DNA of 12,794 nucleotides from Cyanobium sp. (GTDB lineage Bacteria; Cyanobacteriota; Cyanobacteriia; PCC-6307; Cyanobiaceae), in contig BJHC01000020.1 of NCBI GenBank assembly GCA_014191535.1, forward strand, positions 1-12,794, written 5' to 3'. Shown here piece by piece: positions 7,108 through 12,794 of this stretch (position 1 is the first letter of the stretch; every line of letters starts with the position of its first letter). Both the position numbers and the translations under genes were made by a program. The notes beneath the pieces were generated by a model. The model saw nothing but the letters and a program-made list of their open reading frames with translations, made no database searches and was not told the origin of the DNA.

Positions 7108-7380
7108 ATGCGGCACCTGCGCATTTCCGCCTCGCCCGTTGGCTGGGGTGCCTCGGTGTTGTTGGCCTCTGCCGCCGTGGTCGCGGCTTCGGGATCGCCG
7201 GTGCTGGCCCAGGCGGGCAGTTACATGCTCGGCCCCGGCAGCAATGTGGGCCCCTCGACGCGGGTGGTGCCGAAAAACTGCGTCACCGCGAAGGACGGCA
7301 GCATCACCTGCGACACCCAGGTGGTGAATCCACCGGGGGATACGCCGGCGAAGCCGATCTACGACCCGTTTAAGAACTGA
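7108..7380 (+). CDS. Small secreted protein with signal peptide (90 aa), function unknown
   Basis: The N-terminus has a basic start (MRHLR), a hydrophobic core (about residues 13-31) and a probable signal peptidase site after SPVLAQA (near residue 36). This predicts export and a mature chain of about 54 aa. The mature part is rich in Gly, Pro and Val and has two cysteines (Cys58 and Cys68) flanking AKDGSITCDT, which could form a small disulfide loop in the periplasm. The end is PAKPIYDPFKN. I recognise no family. ATG 7108 is preferred because it gives a standard signal peptide; GTG 7084 is in frame upstream. It sits 26 bp after the 111-aa gene and 17 bp before the PsiE-like gene, suggesting an operon. 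Confidence 0.7.
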   Translation: MRHLRISASPVGWGASVLLASAAVVAASGSPVLAQAGSYMLGPGSNVGPSTRVVPKNCVTAKDGSITCDTQVVNPPGDTPAKPIYDPFKN

Positions 7381-7397
7381 GCCCTCGGACGCCCCCC

Positions 7398-7901
7398 GTG
7401 TTCAGCGATCAGGGATTTCTGCAGGCCATCACGCGCTTTGAGCGCAGCCTGGCCAAGGTGCTCTCCACCCTGCTCACCGCCGTGCTGGTGGTGGCGTGCC
7501 TGCAGTTGGTGCTGGTCCTCGGCGTCGATCTGCTTGACCTTCGGGTCAACTGGACCGGTGAGGGCCTGATCAGCCTGCTGGATCAGATCTTGGTGCTGCT
7601 GATTGCCCTGGAGGTGCTGCAGAACCTCACCGCCTACCTGCGCGACAACGTCGTGCAGATCGAACTGGTGCTGGTCACGGCGCTAACGGCCGTGTCCCGA
7701 AAGTTGATCGTGATGCCGCCGGGTGGGCACAAGGATCCCGCCGACCTGTTCGGCTTGGGATTCGCCGCCGTGGCTCTGGCTGCTGCCTATTGGCTGGTGC
7801 GCCAGTCGCACGTCAATCGCCGGCCGAGCAGAACAGTGCCAACCACAGGGTCCCCGGATCTGGATCCGTTGCCACGACGCGATGGCGCCGGTGGGGAGTG
7901 A
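7398..7901 (+). CDS. PsiE-family (phosphate-starvation-inducible E-like) membrane protein
   Basis: Inner-membrane protein of 167 aa from a GTG start with four predicted helices (about residues 21-45, 56-80, 86-105 and 117-134). Family-like features are LLDQILVLLIALEVLQNLTAYL and the segment ALTAVSRKLIVMPP, which resembles the conserved AvaRKlI part of PsiE proteins. The molecular role of PsiE is unknown; in E. coli it is induced by phosphate limitation, and I see no recognisable Pho box here. The C-terminal 30 or so residues after the last helix are polar and probably disordered. This tail is encoded in the 89 bp that overlap the convergent Nif11-cupin gene. It is the last gene of the plus-strand run and no intrinsic terminator is visible after it. 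Confidence 0.8.
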   Translation: MFSDQGFLQAITRFERSLAKVLSTLLTAVLVVACLQLVLVLGVDLLDLRVNWTGEGLISLLDQILVLLIALEVLQNLTAYLRDNVVQIELVLVTALTAVSRKLIVMPPGGHKDPADLFGLGFAAVALAAAYWLVRQSHVNRRPSRTVPTTGSPDLDPLPRRDGAGGE

Positions 7902-8370
7902 TCAACAGGCTGTCGCCGACGCAGAGATCGCGAACCTGGGCTTCATCGGCGAACTGCAGACGGGCACTGCCCCGTAACACCAGCACCCATTCCAGCTCCG
8001 CCTGGTCGTACCAGAACCCCTCCGGGCTGCTGGCCAGGCAGGAGTGAATGCGCTCCAGCCGCCAGCCGTTGCCGCTGGCCAGTGGATCGGTGCGTTCCTG
8101 TCCTGCGGCAGGGCAGGGGCTACTGAGCAGGTTGAGCTGGTCGTCGGGCGACGTTGCAGCCTGGGTTTGGGTAGAGGCCGCCGTCGCGGGAGCATCACCC
8201 CAGCGCCGGCCAATCTCGAACCCATGGCGGGCCGCCAGGCCCACCACCTCATGGTGCTGGCTGCACTGACGCAAGGCCTCCCGCAGCTCCGGTTGCTGTT
8301 CGCTCAGGGCCACGAAGGCATTGAGCTGACGCACCTTCTCCAGGAACTGCTGCAGCTGGGCTTCGGCCAT
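7813..8370 (-). CDS. Nif11-domain/cupin fusion protein
   Basis: Protein of 185 aa with two parts. Residues 1-59 (MAEAQLQQFLEKV through CSQHHEVVGLAARHGFEIG) match the Nif11-like domain, best known as the leader of ribosomal peptide natural-product precursors in cyanobacteria. A polar linker (60-100) follows. Residues 103-182 form a single cupin barrel: GFWYDQAELEWVLVLRGSARL is motif 1 with the usual HxH replaced by YDQ, and GDSLLITPHRRHRVVAT is motif 2 with His160 and His163. No Gly-Gly processing site is seen at the domain border, so it is unlikely to be a peptide precursor; a small-molecule-binding or enzymatic cupin is more likely. The start is ATG 8370, where Nif11 domains normally begin; TTG 8403 would add 11 residues. 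It lies 22 bp after a GNAT gene. Confidence 0.82.
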   Translation of the reverse strand: MAEAQLQQFLEKVRQLNAFVALSEQQPELREALRQCSQHHEVVGLAARHGFEIGRRWGDAPATAASTQTQAATSPDDQLNLLSSPCPAAGQERTDPLASGNGWRLERIHSCLASSPEGFWYDQAELEWVLVLRGSARLQFADEAQVRDLCVGDSLLITPHRRHRVVATDPDPGTLWLALFCSAGD

Positions 8371-8400
8371 GGCCTCAGTCTGTCCCGATGGCTCAGTCTG
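8369..8400. repeat. Imperfect tandem duplication at the GNAT/Nif11-cupin junction
   Basis: ATGGCCTCAGTCTG (8369-8382) and ATGGCTCAGTCTG (8388-8400) are near-identical direct copies with a period of 18-19 bases. The pair spans the GNAT stop codon and the cupin start codon. Confidence 0.7.
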
Positions 8401-8884
8401 CAACGAGCTGTTTGTGCATGCGGAAGCGCCGAAACGGCACCCCTTGGATCAGCAGCGCTTCCCGCCAGCCCACCTGCCACCCCTCGGCGCTGAACAGCGG
8501 TTGGGAGAGCAGGCTCGCTTCGGTGGTGAGCTGGCGGCATCCCTCCCCGCGTGCCTGTTGCTCCAGGGCCTGCAGCAGTTGCCGGGCGCGCCCCTGCCGC
8601 TGACTGCGGGGCCGGCAGTAGAGCAGGGCGATCCGATCGGCGGGGTCCCGCAGGGCGAAGGCTTCCGGGGTGCCCTCGGCGGCGCAGCTCACCAGCCCAC
8701 GGCCGCGGCTGAGGCTGGGCTGGAGCTGATCAGCCCAATGGCACCAGGCGTTGCGTTGCGGTTCTGAATAGAGCAATGGGTCGGCATGGTGAACCGCTTC
8801 GAGATAGATCTCGCGCAGGGCAGCGTGATCCGCGAGCTCCAGGGGGCGTAGGCGATGGGGCTGCCCATGCAGGGGCTCATCCAT
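8393..8884 (-). CDS. GNAT-family N-acetyltransferase
   Basis: Protein of 163 aa with the GNAT fold. The acetyl-CoA-binding motif A is LLYCRPRSQRQGRARQLL (residues 87-104, the Q/RxxGxG/A loop with Ala in the last position), followed by the helix LQALEQQARGEGCRQLTTEAS and the motif B region PLFSAEGWQV. The N-terminus HRLRPLELADHAALREIYLEAV is the usual beta1-alpha1 of the family, though the leading ten residues are polar. The acceptor substrate is unknown. The start is ATG 8884, which leaves a 116-bp intergenic region to the divergent cyAbrB gene. It is probably co-transcribed with the Nif11-cupin gene 22 bp downstream, so a shared small-molecule or peptide substrate is possible but only inferred. 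Confidence 0.85.
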   Translation of the reverse strand: MDEPLHGQPHRLRPLELADHAALREIYLEAVHHADPLLYSEPQRNAWCHWADQLQPSLSRGRGLVSCAAEGTPEAFALRDPADRIALLYCRPRSQRQGRARQLLQALEQQARGEGCRQLTTEASLLSQPLFSAEGWQVGWREALLIQGVPFRRFRMHKQLVAD

Positions 8885-9000
8885 GGCACAGCTCGCTCAC
8901 AGTGTGGGGTGATTGTGCTCCGATTTGAGCCGGATTGGCATGGTCAAGCTTGCGGTGATGTTGTAAGTTCAACGCGTTAATTGATTACAGCTCCACAGCA
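8885..9000. promoter_or_regulatory. Divergent intergenic region between GNAT and cyAbrB genes
   Basis: These 116 bp must carry promoters in both directions. The 3' half is AT-rich (TTGTAAG at 8961-8967, TTAATTGATTAC at 8977-8988) and contains the short inverted pair GTTG/CAAC (8960-8963 and 8970-8973) and TAAT/ATTA (8978-8981 and 8984-8987). No convincing -35/-10 pair with normal spacing was found. CyAbrB proteins bind AT-rich DNA, so autoregulation is possible. Confidence 0.35.
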
Positions 9001-9366
9001 ATGCTCACTGGATCTGAACTGCTGGCCAAGGTCAAAGAGCTTGGCGATGTGGGCAAGTCGGAAATTGTCCGTTCCTGCGGCTACGTCTCCTCCAAGAAGG
9101 ATGGTGGCGAGCGCCTGAATTTCACCGCGTTCTACGAAGCCCTTCTGGAAGCCAAGGGCGTTGAGCTTTCCGGTGGTGGCAAGGTTGGCAAAGGCGGCCG
9201 CAAGCTCAGCTACGTGGCCACCGTGCAGGGCAATGGCAATCTGCTGATTGGCAAGGCCTATACCGCTCTGCTGGATCTCCAGCCCGGCGATGAGTTTGAA
9301 ATCAAGCTGGGCCGTAAGCAAATTCGTCTGATCCCCGTTGGCTCCAGCGAAGACGACGAAGAGTGA
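9001..9366 (+). CDS. Cyanobacterial AbrB-family transcriptional regulator (cyAbrB, probably the cyAbrB2 clade)
   Basis: DNA-binding regulator of 121 aa. The cyanobacteria-specific N-terminal part (MLTGSELLAKVKELGDVGKSEIVRSCGYVS and ERLNFTAFYEALLEAKG) occupies residues 1-53. A Gly/Lys-rich linker follows (57-68), then an AbrB-like swapped-hairpin domain at the C-terminus (about 72-113: YVATVQGNGNLLIGKAY, LQPGDEFEIKLGRKQIRLIP). This C-terminal placement is typical of cyAbrB. From memory, the wording KSEIVRSCGYVS and GKGGRKLSY fits the Sll0822/cyAbrB2 side better than Sll0359/cyAbrB1. In Synechocystis these proteins tune nitrogen, carbon and hydrogenase genes. The acidic tail EDDEE is notable. 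ATG 9001 is the only sensible start. A strong terminator lies 60 bp after the stop. Confidence 0.92.
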   Translation: MLTGSELLAKVKELGDVGKSEIVRSCGYVSSKKDGGERLNFTAFYEALLEAKGVELSGGGKVGKGGRKLSYVATVQGNGNLLIGKAYTALLDLQPGDEFEIKLGRKQIRLIPVGSSEDDEE

Positions 9367-12132
9367 TCAGCTCAGCTGAACGCTGACCACCTCCAGCGGT
9401 TGATCGTTGGGTGTTTCCCTTGCTGTCCCCCCGTTTTGAGCGGGGGGATTTTTGTTGGTTTTGCCGCTGCTGGATGGGATCAGATCCAGCAACCCCTCGC
9501 GCAAACTCTCCGGCTGACAACTGAGCACCACCAGTTGAATGCCCTGCTGCATGCCGCGGCCCAGCATGCGCTTCAGCCCCTGCAGCCGCTCCGAGTCGCT
9601 CTGGCTGAAGGCGTCGTCGAACACCAGCGGTAGGCCCTGGTCGTAGGCCGGCAGCAGCACTTCGGCCATGGCCAGCCGCAGGGCAGCCGCCAACTGCTCG
9701 CGCATGCCGCCGCTGAGGTGCTGGAAGCCGTAGGCCTCCCCCTGTTGCCGCAATTGCAGGTTGTGGAATCCCTGCTGCGGATCGAAACCCAGCAGCGGCA
9801 CCCCTGGATCATGGGCCAGTTCCGCCAAGTAGGGGCGGATCGCTTCCTGCAACGGCTCGCTGTAGCGGTTGGCCAGTTCCGCCTGGGCCCGGTGGAACCG
9901 CTCCTGCAGCAGCTGCAGCGCTTGGGTTTCACGCTCCAATCGCTGCCGCTCCGCCTGGGCCTCCTCCCAGGCGGCCTGGCATTGCTCCAGTTCCGCCAGG
10001 GGGTTGAGGGCCCCGAGGCTCTGGCACAGCTGTTCCACCTGTCCGCGTTGGCTGAGCAGGTGGTTGTTCTCCTGATCCAGGGCCGTCAGGGCGGCTTCCA
10101 GCGCTTCCGTTGTGGCTTCGCTGTCGCCCCGCAGTTGGCGGAGCTCGTCGTCGAGTTGCTGGAGCTGCCGTTGGCCGGTGGTCAGCGCTTCCGGTTCCTC
10201 CGGATTGGCATCGCCGTTGCCCGCGCCGTGGTGCGCCTGCAGTGCCTCGAGCCGTTCAGCAATCACCCGCAGCGACCCCTCCAGCTGCGCCAAGCGGCTG
10301 CGGCTGCTGTCGATCTGCGTCTGCAGTTGCCGCTCATGGTTCTGCCGTTGCTGTTGCTCCTGGGCCTGGTGCTCCAGGCTGCGGCTGGTGGCGCTGGTGC
10401 TGGCTTTCAGCTGCTCCAGCCAGGATTCCAGCTGGTGGCGATCCAACAGGCGCGGATCGCCTGGGGCGGCGCTGTCCAGGGCCAGGTCGGCCAGCTGGAG
10501 AGCGTGCTCCTCGATGGCCTGCTCCAGGCGTAGGCGCCGCGGTTGCAGTTGGCTCAACCGCTCCTCCAGCCCCGCCCAGGGGATGGCCCGCGCCGCCTGG
10601 CGCAGGTTGGTGAGCTCCGTTTCCAGGCTGCGCCGTTGCCGTTCGATCCCCTCGGCAACATCGCTGCTCTCCACCCCCAGCTGCTGGCGCTGCTGCTGAA
10701 GCTGCTGCTCCGCCTGTTGGCGTTGGCGCAGCAGGCCGGGCAGGGTGTCGCCCCCGCCGGGGCTGAGCCGCAGCACCACCCCGTCTCCGATCTGCAGCTG
10801 CATCGGCTGGCTGAGCAGCCGCTGATCACCGCTGTGCAGGGATTCCCCCTCCAGGCTGATGGGTTGATCGCTGGCCATCACCTCCAATCCCGTGGCCATC
10901 GCCTGGCAGCGGCCCTCGAGCTGCAGCAGGCTCTGCTCCGCCTGGCGCAGCTGCCGCACCTGGTCGCCGTTGAGCTCGGGCAGCTCTGCCAGTTGGCGTT
11001 TGAGTTGATCCGCCTCCGCCTGCAGCCGCTGCAGTTGGCGTTGGTGGTCCTGCAGCTGCTGTTGCTCCGCCTCCAGTTGGCGTAGGTCGAGCAGTTGCTG
11101 CAGCTGCTCCTGCTGCTGCAGCAACTGCTGCCGCTCGGCCTCGCGTTGTCGTTGCTGCTCGAGCCGTTGCTCCTGCTCCAGCTGTTGGCTCCGCTGCTGC
11201 TCGAGCCGTTGCTCCAGCTGCTGCTGCAGGCTGTGTTGCTCCCGTTGCTGCTGTTGCTGCTGCTCCCGGAGCTGGCGCCACTGTTGCTGCTGTTGCAGCA
11301 GGGGTTGCAACTCCGCCACCAGCAGCCTCCGGCGTTGCAGCAGCTTCAGTTGCCGTTGCAGCACGGGGCGCTGTTGGCCGTTGATGGCCTCCAGCCGTTC
11401 GCCGATGCTGCGCCACTGCTCCATGGCGGCCTCCAGATCCGCCACCCGCTGGCGGGCCAGGCGCAGCTGCTCGGCGGCATCGCTGTCGCGCTGCAGGGCG
11501 AGGGCCAGGGGGCTGCCGGCCTTGACGCGTCCGGTGGCGGTGTAGCTCGCCGCCAGTCGCTGCTCCAGTTGCGCCAGCACGCGTTGATCCAGGCGAGAGG
11601 CCATGGCATCGGCGCTGCCACGCCCCTGCAACTGCTCCACCAGCCGGCCGTAGTCGTAGCGCTCCTGGCTGCCCTCGAGCGGATTGTCGCCGGCGTTGCC
11701 CTGCCGCACCCAGAGGTGGGCCCAGCGCTCCGGCAACTGGGCGATGCGGCGCCCCTCCACCGGGGCGTCGTACCCCAGCAGCTGCGCGAGGCGCTCCTCG
11801 GCGGCGGGGCCGCTCAGGGCTGGGCTGCTGCTGCCGCTCAATTGGCAGGTGCCACTGGCGCCGGCGAAGCGTTTGCGCAGTTGCCACAGCTCCCCAGCGG
11901 CCTCGAAGCGGATCTCGATGTCGGGCAACCCGGCATGGGTGCGTGAGCGCAACTCCTCCACGCCGCGCCCGGTGGCGGTGGACCGCAGGAACAGCCCCTT
12001 GTGCAGGGCCTCCACCAGGGTGCTCTTGCCGGCCTCGTTGGGGCCGCCGATCAGCGTGAGCCGCGTGCCGAAGCTGAGCTCCAGGTCGCCATGCTGGCGC
12101 ACCTGCCGCAGTCGGCAGCTCCTCAGGCGCAT
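9367..12132 (-). CDS. SbcC/Rad50-superfamily coiled-coil ATPase (YhaN-like)
   Basis: ABC-type ATPase of 921 aa, the presumed partner of the nuclease encoded just upstream, likely acting in DNA end processing. Walker A is GGPNEAGKST (29-38). The signature motif is LSGGMREQ (806-813), and Walker B is LPLVFDDAF (834-842). The two halves of the ATPase head flank long coiled coils (about 215-410 and 465-755). The apex lacks the CxxC zinc hook of Rad50 and instead has a beta-rich insert (about 411-465, with ISLEGES and LRLSPGGG), as in YhaN-like proteins. Residues 276-382 are extremely glutamine-rich. The start is ATG 12132, chosen because MRLRSCRLRQVRQHGDL begins the family fold; upstream in-frame sequence is the shadow of the preceding gene. 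It overlaps the upstream stop by 10 bases and ends directly next to the cyAbrB stop. Confidence 0.88.
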   Translation of the reverse strand: MRLRSCRLRQVRQHGDLELSFGTRLTLIGGPNEAGKSTLVEALHKGLFLRSTATGRGVEELRSRTHAGLPDIEIRFEAAGELWQLRKRFAGASGTCQLSGSSSPALSGPAAEERLAQLLGYDAPVEGRRIAQLPERWAHLWVRQGNAGDNPLEGSQERYDYGRLVEQLQGRGSADAMASRLDQRVLAQLEQRLAASYTATGRVKAGSPLALALQRDSDAAEQLRLARQRVADLEAAMEQWRSIGERLEAINGQQRPVLQRQLKLLQRRRLLVAELQPLLQQQQQWRQLREQQQQQQREQHSLQQQLEQRLEQQRSQQLEQEQRLEQQRQREAERQQLLQQQEQLQQLLDLRQLEAEQQQLQDHQRQLQRLQAEADQLKRQLAELPELNGDQVRQLRQAEQSLLQLEGRCQAMATGLEVMASDQPISLEGESLHSGDQRLLSQPMQLQIGDGVVLRLSPGGGDTLPGLLRQRQQAEQQLQQQRQQLGVESSDVAEGIERQRRSLETELTNLRQAARAIPWAGLEERLSQLQPRRLRLEQAIEEHALQLADLALDSAAPGDPRLLDRHQLESWLEQLKASTSATSRSLEHQAQEQQQRQNHERQLQTQIDSSRSRLAQLEGSLRVIAERLEALQAHHGAGNGDANPEEPEALTTGQRQLQQLDDELRQLRGDSEATTEALEAALTALDQENNHLLSQRGQVEQLCQSLGALNPLAELEQCQAAWEEAQAERQRLERETQALQLLQERFHRAQAELANRYSEPLQEAIRPYLAELAHDPGVPLLGFDPQQGFHNLQLRQQGEAYGFQHLSGGMREQLAAALRLAMAEVLLPAYDQGLPLVFDDAFSQSDSERLQGLKRMLGRGMQQGIQLVVLSCQPESLREGLLDLIPSSSGKTNKNPPAQNGGTARETPNDQPLEVVSVQLS
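9426..9453 (+). terminator. Intrinsic terminator of the cyAbrB gene
   Basis: An 8-bp perfect GC-rich stem, TCCCCCCG (9426-9433) with CGGGGGGA (9441-9448), encloses the 7-base loop TTTTGAG and is followed by five T residues (9449-9453). Orientation and distance fit termination of cyAbrB transcription. The same bases encode part of the C-terminus of the convergent ATPase gene. Confidence 0.9.
11000..11320 (-). repeat. CAG/CTG-rich low-complexity tract encoding a Gln-rich coiled coil
   Basis: On the coding strand, CAG, CAA, CTG and GAG codons dominate and encode runs such as QQQQQW and REQQQQQQREQ (residues about 276-380 of the ATPase). The DNA is locally repetitive with period 3 and could be prone to replication slippage. 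Boundaries are approximate. Confidence 0.6.
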
Positions 12133-12794
12133 GGCTGCTCCTGCAGGCAGCGGTGCAGTTCCGCCAGGGCGAGTTGCAGAACGGCGGTCGTGTCTGGGTC
12201 GTCGTTGGCGGCCATCAGCTCCTGCTGCAGTTCGCTGGCCACCCGCGCGATGAGCGGATCGTCGGCGCGGCCGCTGAGGTCGGCCAGTTCCTGGGCATCC
12301 GGGCTGGTGCCGCAGCGGCCCCGTCGCTTGAGCCGCAGCAGCTGGGCTTCCCACCGCTCCAGCAGGGCGTCGTAGCGGCGGTGGCCCTCCAGGCTGAGGT
12401 GGCCGCGTTCCTCCAGCAACAGCAGTTGCTGGCCGGGTTCATCCCCCAGCTGCTGCTCCAACTGGCGCTCGAGCCGCTCCACATCACCGATGGACTGGAG
12501 CTCCACCTGCAGCGGCAGCCAACGCAGGCTGGCGGTGGGGCGCGGCTGCACCTTGGGCAGCTCACCCCGCGTTGTCGTGACCGCCAGCACCTGCCCCCCT
12601 TGGTAGTCGTCCGTGCGGGGAAAGCGATCGGGCTCCGGCGTGCCGCTGTACCAGCTGCGCGCATTCACCTGCTTCAGGCCGTGCCAGTCGCCCAGGGCCA
12701 CGTAATCCAGCTGCTCCAGCAGAGCGGCATCGAGCTGGAGGCGGTTGTTGGCGCTGGCGGGGTTCTCCTCATCGGCATCCTGATCGGCGTCGAG
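12123..12794 (-). CDS. SbcD/Mre11-superfamily DNA repair exonuclease (YhaO-like metallophosphoesterase), N-terminus cut by window edge
   Basis: The C-terminal 223 aa of a metal-dependent phosphoesterase are visible; the frame stays open to base 12794, and the catalytic N-terminal motifs lie outside. The visible core includes LEQLDYVALGDWHGLKQVNA, which corresponds to the last metal-binding motif of SbcD/Mre11 (usually ALGHIH). It is followed by SWYSGTPEPDRF, where the family commonly has a YxGSxxR-type substrate loop. The rest (about residues 90-223) would be the capping or ATPase-binding region, with LPLQVELQSIGDVERLERQL and a helical, charged C-terminus. The first His of the usual GHxH is Asp (GDWH). 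It overlaps the ATPase start by 10 bases, so the two subunits are probably made in fixed proportion, as in other SbcCD-like operons. Confidence 0.85.
   Translation of the reverse strand, partial: LDADQDADEENPASANNRLQLDAALLEQLDYVALGDWHGLKQVNARSWYSGTPEPDRFPRTDDYQGGQVLAVTTTRGELPKVQPRPTASLRWLPLQVELQSIGDVERLERQLEQQLGDEPGQQLLLLEERGHLSLEGHRRYDALLERWEAQLLRLKRRGRCGTSPDAQELADLSGRADDPLIARVASELQQELMAANDDPDTTAVLQLALAELHRCLQEQPCA

Noticed and set aside
8960..8990. Possible NtcA site (GTA-N8-TAC) upstream of cyAbrB
   Set aside because: GTA at 8963-8965 is not followed by TAC at the required spacing, so the motif does not match.
10826..11887. 353-codon Ala/Thr/Arg-rich minus-strand frame overlapping the ATPase
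   Set aside because: It is the shifted frame of the Gln-rich coiled coil, where CAG repeats read as AGC/GCA; not a gene.
11095..11946. Leucine-rich plus-strand frame resembling membrane segments
   Set aside because: It is the complement of the CAG-rich coiled-coil codons of the ATPase (CAG reads as CTG), so the leucine runs are an artefact.
12133..12354. 74-codon N-terminal extension of the ATPase ORF
   Set aside because: It overlaps the nuclease gene in another frame and is Arg/Gly/Pro/Ala-rich; the conserved ATPase fold starts at ATG 12132.
1..12794. CRISPR arrays, tRNA or rRNA genes, transposases, phage or toxin-antitoxin genes
   Set aside because: I looked for regularly spaced repeats, cloverleaf-like sequences and hallmark proteins on both strands and saw none.

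Overview
The window looks like chromosomal DNA of a GC-rich picocyanobacterium (Synechococcus/Cyanobium type). The main reasons are a cyanobacterial-type AbrB regulator (cyAbrB) at 9001-9366, a group-2 primary-like sigma factor whose N-terminus is typical of marine and brackish Synechococcus, a Nif11-domain protein, DUF2214 and PsiE-like membrane proteins, tight gene packing, and few Shine-Dalgarno sequences. I see no rRNA, tRNA, CRISPR array, insertion sequence or phage gene. The organism call is inference from gene content.

Left block, minus strand (5187 down to 1): a DUF2214 four-helix membrane protein, a matrixin-like zinc protease, an HAE1-type RND efflux pump, and its lipoprotein membrane-fusion subunit, which runs off the left edge. 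The genes are 12 bp apart or overlap (the protease stop and pump start share ATGA; the pump stop overlaps the fusion-protein start), so they probably form one operon read from the intergenic region 5188-5412. No outer-membrane TolC partner is present here. The DUF2214 and protease ORFs lie in the same reading frame, separated by one TGA and four codons.

Centre, plus strand (5413-7901): the sigma factor, a DUF1232/YkvA protein, a 111-aa helical protein of unknown function, a 90-aa secreted protein with one cysteine pair, and a PsiE-family membrane protein. Gaps are 56 bp or less, so they could be co-transcribed. The sigma factor leader is strikingly AT-rich compared with its surroundings and holds repeated short motifs.

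Right-centre: a GNAT acetyltransferase followed after 22 bp by a Nif11-cupin fusion protein (minus strand, 8884 down to 7813). The 3' end of the latter overlaps the convergent PsiE-family gene by 89 bp. The GNAT gene is divergent from cyAbrB (9001-9366), which ends in a strong intrinsic terminator.

Right block, minus strand (12794 down to 9367): a nuclease/ATPase pair of the SbcD/SbcC (Mre11/Rad50) superfamily, closest in layout to the YhaO/YhaN type. The metallophosphoesterase is cut by the right edge and overlaps the ATPase start by 10 bp. The ATPase has a very glutamine-rich coiled coil and no CxxC zinc hook. Its last codons contain the terminator of the convergent cyAbrB gene. The most unusual items are the Nif11-cupin/GNAT pair, the same-frame DUF2214/protease arrangement coupled to an efflux pump, and the terminator embedded in the convergent gene. 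I found no clearly undescribed multi-gene system.
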